NCBI RefSeq assembly: GCF_009193305.1
Contig: NZ_WBVS01000009.1
Coordinates: 32,753-96,752 of the forward strand
Direction of reading: 5' to 3'
From: Bifidobacterium cebidarum
Lineage (GTDB): Bacteria; Actinomycetota; Actinomycetes; Actinomycetales; Bifidobacteriaceae
Length of the DNA: 64,000 bases
Positions 27,456 through 37,109 of this stretch are shown one piece after another. A program made the position numbers and the translations under genes. How positions within the stretch are numbered: position 1 is the stretch's first letter; each line of letters begins with the position of its first letter. The notes beneath the pieces are model-generated. The model was not told the DNA's origin. It saw only the letters and a list, made by a program, of their open reading frames with translations, and made no database searches.

Positions 27456-28385
27456 TCAGTTCTGCCGAATTTCGCTTTGCTTGCGGAATTCCATGGGGGA
27501 GAGGCCGTTCTTGCGTTTGAACGCGGCGCAGAAGGAGCTCGTGTCGGTGAATCCGCATTCCTCGCACAGCTGCCGCAGCGAAATATCCGAATTGATGAGG
27601 CGATACTTTGCGGCGTGCATGCGGGCGTCCAGCACGTAGGCGTATGGCGTGTACCCGGTCTCCTTCTTGAAGACGCGAATGAAGTGGTATTCGCTCATAT
27701 ACACGAGCCCGGCCAGCTCGGCCACGGTCAGCGGCTCGCTCAAATGATTGGCGATATACGCCAGCACACTTTCGATGGCATGAGGGCCGCGTCGTGCGGC
27801 GAGCCCGGATGCTCCGCCGCCCGCTGCTGAAGCTGCCGCCGCGCCACCGCCAGTCGGGGCCGATGCCGCGTCATCGGCCCCCAATGCGAACTCGGTGAGG
27901 ATATCCGTGATGTATTTGGCCATCAGCGGTTCGGAAATGCGCGCGGCCATATGGAAGGTCTCATAGATCTTCGTCAGCTGGGTGATTGCATATCCCGGCT
28001 CGCGCAGCGAAAACACCGTACCGAGCCGCTCGTGGATCAGCTCGTAATAGGCGCGTGCGGTGGGGCCATCAAAGTGCAGCCATAATACATCGCTGTCTTC
28101 GGACGTGCTGTAGGAGTGATGGGCATAGCAGTCAACCAGCACGAAATCGCCGGCGGAGGCATGCTGCGGGCTTTCGCCGAACTTCGAGACCACATCGAAC
28201 GATCCGGAGCGAATCGCCATGATCAGGAAGCTGTCGAACGAACTGCGCTCCTGCCGATACCCGGCTTCGTAGTGAAAGAATCCTGCGCGCAACGGGTGCA
28301 GGAACGTGCGCAGCGCCGTTTTGCTGGGTGTGTAGATATAGAATTCCGAGCCTTCATTGCGAATGCCATGCTCCGCCGGTTTCAT
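27456..28385 (-). CDS. AraC-family transcriptional regulator
   Basis: A 309-residue regulator. The N-terminal half is a cupin-like sugar-sensing domain (RAGFFHYEAGYRQERSSFDSF). The C-terminal 100 residues are the double helix-turn-helix of AraC/XylS proteins (EPLTVAELAGLVYMSEYHF, then YRLINSDISLRQLCEECGF). An Ala/Gly linker (about residues 185-205) joins them. AAGGAGG lies 6 nt before the ATG at 28385. It is divergent from the DUF5107/TPR gene, 211 bp away, which is its probable target along with the downstream glycan genes. Confidence 0.88.
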   Translation of the reverse strand: MKPAEHGIRNEGSEFYIYTPSKTALRTFLHPLRAGFFHYEAGYRQERSSFDSFLIMAIRSGSFDVVSKFGESPQHASAGDFVLVDCYAHHSYSTSEDSDVLWLHFDGPTARAYYELIHERLGTVFSLREPGYAITQLTKIYETFHMAARISEPLMAKYITDILTEFALGADDAASAPTGGGAAAASAAGGGASGLAARRGPHAIESVLAYIANHLSEPLTVAELAGLVYMSEYHFIRVFKKETGYTPYAYVLDARMHAAKYRLINSDISLRQLCEECGFTDTSSFCAAFKRKNGLSPMEFRKQSEIRQN

Positions 28386-28596
28386 CGCCGCCTCCTTGCG
28401 CCGAGCTGTATCGATCCGCTGCTGGCAACAGCAGCTGTCGAATAGCAATTATTTCATATTGAAGAACAATTACTCTAGATGTCAACGATATTTTCGGCCA
28501 TAGACTAAAGGCAATCAATCAAAAGATTGTGGTTCGCAAGAGCCAGTAAAGAACTCAAAAAACGGTAACACTACAACGAAGTGGAGTGAAGCAATC

Positions 28597-31500
28597 ATGG
28601 CCGTTACCATTCAGGACACCGTCATCACCATCCCGACTTACGGGATCGGCGCTGCGGACAAGAACCCGCAGTTCATCGAAAAGCGCGTCTACCAGGGCAG
28701 CTCGGGCCGCGTCTACCCCTATCCGGTGATCGAAACCATCAGCGACGAAAAGCATGACAAAGCCTACAAGGCCGTGATTATCGAGAACGAATACCTCGAA
28801 ATCACCGTGCTGCCCGAGCTCGGCGGCCGCATCCAGTATGCCAAGGACAAAACCAACAACTACGACTTCGTCTACCGCAACGATGTGATCAAGCCGGCGC
28901 TCGTCGGTCTGACCGGCCCGTGGATCTCCGGCGGCATCGAATTCAACTGGCCGCAGCACCACCGCCCGACCACCTACTCGCCGGTGGACTACGACATCAA
29001 GGACCTGCCGGACGGCGGCAAGGCAGTGCTCTGCCACGACACCGACCAGATGTACGGCACCCAGGTGGTCACCACCATCGCCCTGCACCCCGGAAAAGCC
29101 TACATCGAGATCACCGCTCAGCTGTACAACGGCACCGCACTGCCGCAGACCTTCCTGTGGTGGGCGAACCCGGCCGTGCCGGTCAACGAGCACACCAAAA
29201 CCGTGATGCCACCGGATGTGACCGCCGTCATGGACCACGGCAAGCGCGACGTCTCCCGCTACCCGATCGCCACCGGCACCTACTACAAGCACGACTACTC
29301 GCGCGGCGTGGACATCGGCCGCTACAAGAACGTGCCGGTGCCGACCAGCTACATGGCCGCCCATTCCGACTACAACTTTGTCGGCGGCTACGATTTCGGC
29401 GTTGGCGCGGGCATCCTGCATGTGGCCGACCACCACGTCAGCCCCGGCAAGAAGCAGTGGACCTGGGGCAACGGCGACTTCGGCCGCGCCTGGGACCGCA
29501 ACCTGACCGACGCGAACGGACCGTACGTTGAGCTGATGACCGGCGTCTTCACCGACAACCAGCCCGATTTCACCTGGCTCAAGCCGTACGAAGGCAAGAC
29601 CTTCACCCAGTACTTCATGCCGTACAAGGCGGTGGGGCAGGTCAAGAACGCCTCCATCAACGCCGCCGTGAACCTGGAAATCGGCCCGGAAGACACGTTC
29701 GGCTCTGCCGGCGAGGCCGAAGGCATCGAAGCCCAGGGGCTGAAGGCCGGCCAGGGCCGCGTCGCCGTATACGCCACCGGCGTGTACGAGAACGCCACCG
29801 TGACCGTGACCACCAAGAGCGGCAAGACGCTCTACTCCTACACCGGCACGATCAGCCCGAACGACACGGTCCGCGCCGAATTCGAAACCGGCGAGGCTCC
29901 GGCCACCGAAATCACCGCAACCGTGGCGGACGCCCACGGCACCGTGCTCATCGACTACACCCCGCAACCCAAGAAGATCGACAAACTGCCCGAACCAGCC
30001 AAGGCCGCCGATGAACCGGAGAAGATCGCCACCAACGAGGAGTTGCTGCTCGCCGGCCTGCACTTGGAGCAGTACCGTCACGCCACCTACATGCCCGACC
30101 CGTACTACCTCGAGGGCCTGAAGCGTGACCCGGAAGACGCCCGCATCAACAATGCATACGGCCGCCTGCAGCTGCGCCGCGGTGTGTTCGACTGCGCAGA
30201 ATCCCACTTCCGTACGGCGATTAAGCGCCTGACCAAGCACAACACCCAGCCCTACGATTCCGAACCGCACTATAACCTTGGCCTGACCTTGTTCTTCCAA
30301 GGCAAGTACAGCGAGGCGTTCGACGCCTTCTCCAAGGCGACCTGGGACGATACCCAGAAGGAGCGCGCCTTCTTCTACATGGCCGCCATCGCCGCCCGCC
30401 GAGGCGACTTCGCGGACGCTCTGGAGTATGTGAACAACGCCCTGACCCGCAACACGATGAACATCAAGGCTCGCGGCCTCAAGGCCTACGTGCTGCGCAA
30501 GCTCGGACGTACGGACGAGGCAGCGGCGGCGCTCGCCGAGAACCTGAACATCGACGAATTCGACTTCGTCTCAGGCTACGAGCGCGTGCTCGCCGGGGGA
30601 GAGCCGGTCGAACTGGAACGCCTGATGCGCGGCTTCTTCGAGAACTACTTGCAGGCCGCCCGCGACTACGCGCTGTTCGGCGCCTACGAGGAGGCTCTGG
30701 CACTGCTTGCGGCAGCCGACCAGTCAAAGCCGATGGTCAAGTATTACGAGGGCTATTATCTCGCCGAACTGGGCCGCGAGGCAGAAGCCAAGGCCGCGTT
30801 CGAAGCCGCCGAGGCCGCGCCGAGCGACTACTGCTTCCCGAACAAGCTCGAGGACATCGCCGTGCTCAACAAGGCCATCGCAGTGGTCGATGGTGCCAAG
30901 GCCCCGTACTACCTCGGCTGCCTCTACTACGACAAGGTGCAGGCCGACAAGGCCATCGCCCTGTGGGAGCAGTCGCGCGACCGCGATCCGGAATTCCCGA
31001 CTGTGCACCGCAATCTGGCGCTCGCCTACTACAATAAGCGCGGCGATGCGGCGGCGGCCAAGGTCGAGATCGAACAGGCCTACGCGCTCGACGAATCCGA
31101 CGCCCGCGTGTTCCTGGAAACCGACCAGCTGCATCGCAAGATCGGCTGGACCTATGCCCAGCGCCTCACCGAGTTCGAGAAGCATCTCGATGTGGTGGCC
31201 AAGCGCGACGACCTGTTCATCGAATACCTGACCGTGCTCAACCTGACCGGCAACTACGCGAAGGCCTACGAGCTGATGGGCCAGCGCCGCTTCCACCCGT
31301 GGGAGGGCGGCGAAGGCAAGATCACCGGCCAGTACCGCATTGCGCTGACCCTGCTCGCCAAGGATGCGATGGCCGCCGGCGACTGGGCCAAGGCCAAGGA
31401 GCTGCTGGTCAAGACGCTCGCCTACCCCGAGAACCTGGGCGAAGGCAAGCTCGAAGGCCAGAAGGACAATGACATCCACTACTACCTCGGTGTGGTGGAG

Positions 31501-31941
31501 CGCCGGCTCGGCAACGAGGAGGCCGCCCGCGCCGAATTCCGCCAGGCCACCATCGGCCCGGACGAGGTGAAGGGTGCCATGTACTACAACGACCAGCCCG
31601 CCGAAATGATCCTCTTCCAAGGCCTCGCCCACAAGGCGCTCGGCGAGGAAGGCCCGGCCAACGCCCGCTTCTACCGCCTGCTGGACTACGGTGAGCAGCA
31701 CCTCGACGATCAGGTCAAGATCGACTACTTCGCCGTCTCGCTGCCGGACTTCCTCATCTTCGAAAACGACTACACGAAGATGAACCGCGTGCACTGCGAA
31801 TACCTGATGGGACTTGCGAACATCGGCCGCGGCGAGCACGAGGAGGCCGAACGCTTCCTCACCGAAGCCTTGGCCGCCGACCCCAGCCACATCCAGGCCA
31901 ACCTCTTCACCGATGAGGTTATGAATCGTCACCTCTTGTGA
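28597..31941 (+). CDS. DUF5107 and tetratricopeptide repeat protein
   Basis: A 1114-residue protein without signal peptide. Residues about 30-400 resemble DUF5107, a domain with an aldose-epimerase-like beta-sandwich fold (LPELGGRIQYAKDKTNNYDFVY, GGIEFNWPQHHRPTTYSPVDY). From about 470 onward it is built of TPR-like helix pairs (YNLGLTLFFQGKYSEAFDAF, AALAENLNIDEFDF, YLGCLYYDKVQADKAIALW). No catalytic activity is established for the family; a carbohydrate-binding or glycoside-processing role is inferred from the fold and from the flanking regulator, ABC transporter and glycosidase. GTGGAGTG precedes the ATG. A strong terminator follows. Confidence 0.82.
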   Translation: MAVTIQDTVITIPTYGIGAADKNPQFIEKRVYQGSSGRVYPYPVIETISDEKHDKAYKAVIIENEYLEITVLPELGGRIQYAKDKTNNYDFVYRNDVIKPALVGLTGPWISGGIEFNWPQHHRPTTYSPVDYDIKDLPDGGKAVLCHDTDQMYGTQVVTTIALHPGKAYIEITAQLYNGTALPQTFLWWANPAVPVNEHTKTVMPPDVTAVMDHGKRDVSRYPIATGTYYKHDYSRGVDIGRYKNVPVPTSYMAAHSDYNFVGGYDFGVGAGILHVADHHVSPGKKQWTWGNGDFGRAWDRNLTDANGPYVELMTGVFTDNQPDFTWLKPYEGKTFTQYFMPYKAVGQVKNASINAAVNLEIGPEDTFGSAGEAEGIEAQGLKAGQGRVAVYATGVYENATVTVTTKSGKTLYSYTGTISPNDTVRAEFETGEAPATEITATVADAHGTVLIDYTPQPKKIDKLPEPAKAADEPEKIATNEELLLAGLHLEQYRHATYMPDPYYLEGLKRDPEDARINNAYGRLQLRRGVFDCAESHFRTAIKRLTKHNTQPYDSEPHYNLGLTLFFQGKYSEAFDAFSKATWDDTQKERAFFYMAAIAARRGDFADALEYVNNALTRNTMNIKARGLKAYVLRKLGRTDEAAAALAENLNIDEFDFVSGYERVLAGGEPVELERLMRGFFENYLQAARDYALFGAYEEALALLAAADQSKPMVKYYEGYYLAELGREAEAKAAFEAAEAAPSDYCFPNKLEDIAVLNKAIAVVDGAKAPYYLGCLYYDKVQADKAIALWEQSRDRDPEFPTVHRNLALAYYNKRGDAAAAKVEIEQAYALDESDARVFLETDQLHRKIGWTYAQRLTEFEKHLDVVAKRDDLFIEYLTVLNLTGNYAKAYELMGQRRFHPWEGGEGKITGQYRIALTLLAKDAMAAGDWAKAKELLVKTLAYPENLGEGKLEGQKDNDIHYYLGVVERRLGNEEAARAEFRQATIGPDEVKGAMYYNDQPAEMILFQGLAHKALGEEGPANARFYRLLDYGEQHLDDQVKIDYFAVSLPDFLIFENDYTKMNRVHCEYLMGLANIGRGEHEEAERFLTEALAADPSHIQANLFTDEVMNRHLL

Positions 31942-31957
31942 TAGGTGATTTCCTCCA

Positions 31958-31992
31958 CGCCGGCTCCTTCCTCTTCCGGAGCCGGCGTTCCT
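31958..31992 (+). terminator. terminator of the DUF5107 gene
   Basis: CGCCGGCTCC (31958-31967) pairs perfectly with GGAGCCGGCG (31978-31987), followed by TTCCTTT. It lies in the short gap to the convergent CdaR gene. Confidence 0.85.
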
Positions 31993-32007
31993 TTATGCCG
32001 TCGAAGA

Positions 32008-33270
32008 TCATGGTGTCGTCCACCAGAATTTCAGCAGCCTCCGCAGTGCGAATGCCAGCGACAGCAACGTGTAATCGCTCAAATCACGCGGATTGTAGCC
32101 GGTTGCGCGGGCGATTTTATTGAGTCGATTCTGCACGGTGTTCTTATGCAGAAACAGTTCCTCGGCGGTGTGCCCGATGCTGCCGTTGTGCTTCGTGTAC
32201 GCGTCGAACAGCACGGCGGCCTCATCCTTTTCCTCCTCGCTCAATCCACTCAAGATCTGATTCGAGAACCGCTCGGCGATGGTGTCTTTGATGGCGCACA
32301 ATGCCATACCCAGTGCGGAATCGTCATATTCGAGCGTGCGCGAGTAACCGGAATTGGTTGCCGGCTCGGTTGCGGCCGCGCTGCCGTGCTGTTGATGCAG
32401 GAACGCCAGCCATAATTCGGCGCTGCGGGCCTGCAGGTAGGCCTCGCGATAATCGGCGATGGCGTGCACCGACTCGCTGATGCCGAATACCAGGGGATAG
32501 CCAGTGATTTGCGAGACCGTTCGCGCGATCTGGTCAAGCGTGTTCAGGTATGCCGGTGGGCGGCCGTCGGTGCCATCTGCGGCAAGAATCACACGGAATT
32601 CGCCGCCATATATCGAATACAGGCTGTGCGGCTGGCTGGCCATGAGGCGATCGACCATGTCGTAGGTGTTGTCTTGCGCGACGTTGTTGTGTGCCGTACC
32701 GGACTGCGTTGCAGCGATGTGCGCAATGCCGACGTGCTGCACGGTCTCGTTGCGCAGTTTCCGCGGCACATGCAGTCGCCCTACGGCCACCACACGCGGC
32801 ACGGTGAGATCCACATTCAACGTGTCCGTCAGATAATCGATAAGCCCGGTGTCCGGCTGCGGGGCGATGAGCAGGTTCGTCAGGTTCGCCGCCATCATGC
32901 GCCTATCGAATCGGGAAACCTGCTCAAGATTCTCGCGCACCAGAATCTCCGTCATTTTCTTGATGACATTGCCGAACGGCTCCACTTCAGCGCGCTCGCC
33001 GGTGATGCCGATGACGGCGATCACCGCGTCGCCTTGCATCACCGGCACATTGATGCCGTCGCGCGCGCCGGCAAATGGGTGCTCGGCATCCACCGCGACG
33101 CTCTGCCCGGTGCGTGCGGCGAGACGTGCGGCCTCATGATCGGTGTCGACGCGGGCTGGATCGGTGCTGGCGATGATGTGGCCGCTGGTATCGAAGAAGT
33201 TGATGTCATGGTTCAACGCGCCTTTGATGTTCTCCACGATGGTGGAGGCGATGCGCGGATCGATGTCCAT
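32008..33270 (-). CDS. CdaR-family sugar diacid / glycerate regulator
   Basis: A 420-residue regulator. Residues 1-135 form the sugar-diacid recognition domain (IASTIVENIKGALNHDINFFD, GINVPVMQGDAVIAVIGITG). A GGDEF-like middle region follows, and the C terminus is the PucR-type helix-turn-helix (GHTAEELFLHKNTVQNRLNKI). CdaR proteins activate glycerate, glucarate or galactarate genes. Here it is divergent from glycerate kinase, which is the expected target. AAAGGAG precedes the ATG. Confidence 0.87.
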   Translation of the reverse strand: MDIDPRIASTIVENIKGALNHDINFFDTSGHIIASTDPARVDTDHEAARLAARTGQSVAVDAEHPFAGARDGINVPVMQGDAVIAVIGITGERAEVEPFGNVIKKMTEILVRENLEQVSRFDRRMMAANLTNLLIAPQPDTGLIDYLTDTLNVDLTVPRVVAVGRLHVPRKLRNETVQHVGIAHIAATQSGTAHNNVAQDNTYDMVDRLMASQPHSLYSIYGGEFRVILAADGTDGRPPAYLNTLDQIARTVSQITGYPLVFGISESVHAIADYREAYLQARSAELWLAFLHQQHGSAAATEPATNSGYSRTLEYDDSALGMALCAIKDTIAERFSNQILSGLSEEEKDEAAVLFDAYTKHNGSIGHTAEELFLHKNTVQNRLNKIARATGYNPRDLSDYTLLSLAFALRRLLKFWWTTP

Positions 33271-33312
33271 CGCTGGCTCCTTTGCCTGGTTGCTATGCTC
33301 GACGCTTCAATA

Positions 33313-33326
33313 TGGTACGCGTACTA
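33313..33326. promoter_or_regulatory. palindrome between cdaR-like and glycerate kinase genes
   Basis: GTACGCGTAC (33315-33324) is a perfect 10-bp palindrome in the 175-bp divergent intergenic region, with further T/A symmetry outside it. It could be the operator of the CdaR-like protein; there is no other evidence. Confidence 0.35.
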
Positions 33327-33445
33327 TGCAAATCTGCGAACAATGCGGTTTTCATGGCCTGAAGATGGTTGTATGTACCATGCGCCATCGGCGATACTGG
33401 TACCGTCCACAACAACAAGAGATGCGCTGCATGGGAGGTGCTGCA

Positions 33446-34636
33446 ATGAAGTTCGTAATCGCCCCTGATTCGTTCAAGAACTGCATGACCGCCCGCGAGG
33501 CGGCCGAAGCCATCCGCTCCGGGCTGTCCGCAGTGTTCCCCGATGCCGAATACGACATGGTGCCGATGGCGGATGGCGGCGAAGGCACGGTGCAGGCGTT
33601 GGTGGACGCCACTGGCGGCACGCTGCGCCAGGCCACTGTGCTCGATCCGCTGCAACGGTCGGTGTCCGCGACCTATGGATTGCTGGGCGCGGACGGCGCT
33701 GAGCGTGCCGGCAACGGTGCAACAACCGCCGTCATTGAAATGGCCGCGGCATCGGGCATCGGCTTCGTAAACGAGGCGACCGAAAACCCGCTGGCCGCCA
33801 CCACCTATGGCACCGGTCAGCTCATTCGCGCAGCTCTCGATGATGGCGCTCGCCGCATCATCATCGGCATCGGCGGCTCTGCCACCAACGATGGCGGGGC
33901 GGGCATGGCCGAAGCCCTGGGCGTGCGATTTCTGGACGCCCATGGCAATGCCATCGCACGCGGCGGCGGCGCACTCGGACAATTGAGCGCCATCGACGTC
34001 ACCGGGCTTGACCCGCGCATCAATGCCACGGAAATCCTCATCGCCTCCGACGTGGCCAACCCGCTGACCGGCCCACAAGGCGCGTCAGCCGTATTCGGCC
34101 CGCAAAAAGGGGCCACCGAGGCGATGGTCGGCCAACTGGACGCCAACCTTGCCCACTACGCCGCCATGATCAGCAGCCAACTTGGCCGCGATGTGGCGCG
34201 CATGCCGGGGGCCGGCGCAGCCGGTGGACTGGGCGCGGGACTGTTGGCCTTCACCAATGCCAGCATGAGGCCGGGCGTCGAGATCGTGGCCCAAACCGTG
34301 CGGCTCGCGCAACGAGCCGCCGATGCGGACTACTGCATCACCGGCGAAGGCGGCATCGATGCGCAAACCCAGCACGGCAAAACGCCCATCGGCGTGGCTC
34401 GAGCCGTACGCCAAAACAATCCGAACATCGGCGTCATCGCCTTGGCCGGATATGTGGGCAGCGGCATCGGCCCGCTCTACGATCTCGGCATCGATGCGAT
34501 ATTCGGCATCGTTCCCGGAGCGGCAACCTTGGAACGGGCGCTCGCCGAGGGGGCACACAACCTCAGGCGAACAGCCGAAAACGTTGCGCGACTGATTGCG
34601 CTGTGCGATTACCAGTGCCACAACAACCCTCAATAA
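33446..34636 (+). CDS. glxK: glycerate kinase, GarK/GlxK family
   Basis: A 396-residue kinase that phosphorylates glycerate to 2- or 3-phosphoglycerate, feeding lower glycolysis. Family motifs are KFVIAPDSFKNCMTA at the start, MADGGEGTVQALV near residue 40, GIGGSATNDGGAG near 140 and GEGGIDAQTQHGKTP near 310. GGGAGG precedes the ATG at 33446, and in-frame sequence back to 33143 belongs to the intergenic region. It is divergent from the CdaR-like gene. Confidence 0.92.
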   Translation: MKFVIAPDSFKNCMTAREAAEAIRSGLSAVFPDAEYDMVPMADGGEGTVQALVDATGGTLRQATVLDPLQRSVSATYGLLGADGAERAGNGATTAVIEMAAASGIGFVNEATENPLAATTYGTGQLIRAALDDGARRIIIGIGGSATNDGGAGMAEALGVRFLDAHGNAIARGGGALGQLSAIDVTGLDPRINATEILIASDVANPLTGPQGASAVFGPQKGATEAMVGQLDANLAHYAAMISSQLGRDVARMPGAGAAGGLGAGLLAFTNASMRPGVEIVAQTVRLAQRAADADYCITGEGGIDAQTQHGKTPIGVARAVRQNNPNIGVIALAGYVGSGIGPLYDLGIDAIFGIVPGAATLERALAEGAHNLRRTAENVARLIALCDYQCHNNPQ

Positions 34637-34666
34637 TCAACAGCAATAATTTCATACGCGCGCGCA

Positions 34667-34682
34667 ATTTATGCTGATAAAT
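34667..34682. promoter_or_regulatory. AT-rich palindrome upstream of the ABC operon
   Basis: ATTTAT, spacer GCTG, ATAAAT, in the 200-bp gap upstream of the sugar-binding protein gene. It is a candidate regulator site, for example for the AraC, CdaR or a LacI-type protein. The rest of the gap shows no gene. Confidence 0.35.
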
Positions 34683-34839
34683 CAAGCAAAGAGCGCCATA
34701 GTATGGAATCAACAAAACAAAACGACAACCGAAACGAAGTAGTTCAGCAGTCGCTTTGCAGCACACCTTTAGCGTGATGTGCGCCGAATCCCTCTACTCA
34801 CAGGCTTGGCGCAAGCATGCTCTGATGAAAGGAACCATC

Positions 34840-36093
34840 ATGAAGAAAACCTGGCAGACCATCGTCGGCGCCGGTGCCGCAATCGCCATGATCGCATCGT
34901 TTGCAGGCTGCGGATCGAGCAGCGCCTCCGGCAAAACCGAGCTCTCGTTCTTCGCGAACAACACGCAGGACCTGTACCAGCCGATCATCGACGCATTCGA
35001 AAAAGAAAACCCGGACATCACCATCAAGTTCAGCACCACCAACGGTGCACAGGCCGGCTACCAGCAGACCTTGCAAACCCGCATCTCCGGCGGCCAGCTC
35101 GCCGACGTGTACGTGGCGCCGCCCGAGCAGTTGAGCGACCTGGTCAAGAACGGCGTGGCCAAAGACCTGACCGACGAATCGTTCATGAGCCGCATCGGCG
35201 ACACGAACAAGGCACAAGCCACGGTGAACGGCAAGGTGTATGCCATGTCGATCACCGCATGGACCAACGCCTACGCCTACAACAAAGACCTGCTCGCCAA
35301 GGCCGGCTACGATTCCATCCCCGAAACCTGGGATGAATTCATCGACATGCTGAAAGCTCTGAAGGACGCCGGTGTGGAGAAGCCGTACCTGGAGCCCAAG
35401 GCTGGCCTCGGCGCTCTGGTGGAAGGCTGGATCGGCTACGACTCCTCCAAGCAGTCCAAGAGTGTGGACCAGCAGATCGGCGACGGTGATTCCACCTTCG
35501 CCAAGAGCTACACCAAGTACTACAAGCAGTGGGCCAAGCTCTTCGACGCCGGTGTGATGGGCTCCGAAGTCACCGGTCTTGCGGATGATCAGGTCCGCTC
35601 CGAATTCGCGGCCGGCCGTCTGGCCGTCATGCCGTCCGGCTACTGGGATGTGAACACATTCAAGAAGGCCGGCATCAACTTCGCATTCGGCCGTATGCCG
35701 ATGCTGCACAAGGGCGATACGCCATACGCCCCCGGTGCCGCGGACTCCGGATACGCCATCAACGCCAAGATCGACGGAGCCAAGCTCAAGGCAGCCGAAT
35801 CCTTCCTTGACTTCCTCTCCTCCGAGGAAGGTCTGAAGCTCATCCAAGACAATATGGGCCTGATTCCGTCCACCAAGAACTACACACCGGACATCGACGA
35901 GACCTTCAAAGAGCCGTACGACCTCTACCTGAAGACCGGCAACGTGTACTTGAACACGCTCGGCTGGCCGGCCAGTGGCCGTAGCGCCCTGCGCGCCGAA
36001 ACCTTCGCCCAGCTGCAGCAGGTGGCACTCGGCTCCATCACCCCCGCCCAGGCCACCGCCAACCTGGACGCCAAGCTCAAGACGCTGTCCTGA
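34840..36093 (+). CDS. sugar ABC transporter substrate-binding lipoprotein
   Basis: A 417-residue extracellular solute-binding protein of family 1. A lipoprotein signal (residues 1-24, SFAGC with C24 as the lipid-bearing cysteine) anchors it outside the membrane. The body has family motifs such as FEKENPDITIKFSTTNG and VNGKVYAMSITAWTNAYAYN. GAAAGGA precedes the ATG at 34840. It is the first gene of a three-gene transporter operon. The substrate is probably an oligosaccharide, judging by the GH35 gene that follows. Confidence 0.92.
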   Translation: MKKTWQTIVGAGAAIAMIASFAGCGSSSASGKTELSFFANNTQDLYQPIIDAFEKENPDITIKFSTTNGAQAGYQQTLQTRISGGQLADVYVAPPEQLSDLVKNGVAKDLTDESFMSRIGDTNKAQATVNGKVYAMSITAWTNAYAYNKDLLAKAGYDSIPETWDEFIDMLKALKDAGVEKPYLEPKAGLGALVEGWIGYDSSKQSKSVDQQIGDGDSTFAKSYTKYYKQWAKLFDAGVMGSEVTGLADDQVRSEFAAGRLAVMPSGYWDVNTFKKAGINFAFGRMPMLHKGDTPYAPGAADSGYAINAKIDGAKLKAAESFLDFLSSEEGLKLIQDNMGLIPSTKNYTPDIDETFKEPYDLYLKTGNVYLNTLGWPASGRSALRAETFAQLQQVALGSITPAQATANLDAKLKTLS

Positions 36094-36104
36094 AGGTGAA
36101 TGTC

Positions 36105-37109
36105 ATGACACAGGCAACCACCATCACCGCTGCGCCTGCCCTTGCTGAGGCGGGCGCGGCCCCTGCCCGAATCGCCGCCAGCGCAGTTCAGGATTTTGAA
36201 GCTTCGCACACCCGCGACCGCAAGCGCCGCAATCTCATGGAGAACCTCACCTCCGTGCGATTCCTGCTGCCATTGCTCGCCGTCTACATCGTCATCGTAC
36301 TGATTCCATTCCTGCAAAGCATCGTCTTCAGCCTGACCGACTACGACGGCTACGATTTCGCCAACGCCAAGTTCGTGGGGCTGTCCAACTACCAGGCGAT
36401 CTTCCAAGACCAGACCCTGCTCGCCGGCCTCGGCTTCACTCTGCTGTACACCGTGGCCACCACCGTGCTCATCACCGCCATCGCACTGCCGCTGGCCGTG
36501 ACCCTGAACCGGAAGTTCTTCGGACGCAACTTCGCACGCTCCCTATTCTTCTTCTTCTCGGTGCCATCGATGGCCGTGCTCGGCCTGGTCTGGCAGTACA
36601 TCTTCTCCCCGCTCGGCACCGGCGCCGTCAACACGCTGCTCGGCAAGATCGGCATCAGCCCGGTACCGTGGCTCTCCGACCCCGCGCTCGCCAAGTTCTG
36701 CGTGATTTTCATCGCCGTATGGGCGCAGGTAGGCTGGCACGCCACCCTGTACCTGGCCTACCTGCAGGCCATCCCGGCCGACCTGTACGAACAGGCCTCG
36801 GTGGATGGCGCCACCCGCGGCCAGCAGTTCGTGCACATCACCTTGCCACAGATGGTGCCCGCTATGGGCGTCTCCATCTTCATGCTGCTCACCGGCGGCC
36901 TTAAGGTCTACGATCTGCCGTTCACGTTGACCACCGGCGGTCCCGGCAACGCCACCTACACCGTCACCCAGTCCATCATCGTCACCGGCATCGGCTCCGG
37001 CCGCTACGGCGTGGGCTCCGCGCTCGGCGTGATGTTCTTCCTGTGCTGCGTGATTCTCGTGGCACTGCAGCAAATCGTCACTTCGCTGATTGAAAAGAGG
37101 CTGTCATGA
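36105..37109 (+). CDS. sugar ABC transporter permease, MalF type
   Basis: A 334-residue inner-membrane permease with about six transmembrane segments. The ATPase-contact loop is visible as EQASVDGATRGQQFVHITLPQM. Its start lies 11 nt after the binding-protein stop (AAGG upstream); a GTG at 36096 is an alternative. The stop overlaps the next start by 4 nt. No ATPase gene is present; bifidobacteria commonly use a shared MsiK-type ATPase encoded elsewhere. Confidence 0.92.
   Translation: MTQATTITAAPALAEAGAAPARIAASAVQDFEASHTRDRKRRNLMENLTSVRFLLPLLAVYIVIVLIPFLQSIVFSLTDYDGYDFANAKFVGLSNYQAIFQDQTLLAGLGFTLLYTVATTVLITAIALPLAVTLNRKFFGRNFARSLFFFFSVPSMAVLGLVWQYIFSPLGTGAVNTLLGKIGISPVPWLSDPALAKFCVIFIAVWAQVGWHATLYLAYLQAIPADLYEQASVDGATRGQQFVHITLPQMVPAMGVSIFMLLTGGLKVYDLPFTLTTGGPGNATYTVTQSIIVTGIGSGRYGVGSALGVMFFLCCVILVALQQIVTSLIEKRLS

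Noticed and set aside
28555..30300. 581-residue open frame opposite the DUF5107 gene
   Set aside because: Low-complexity Val/Gly/His composition typical of an antisense shadow in high-GC DNA.
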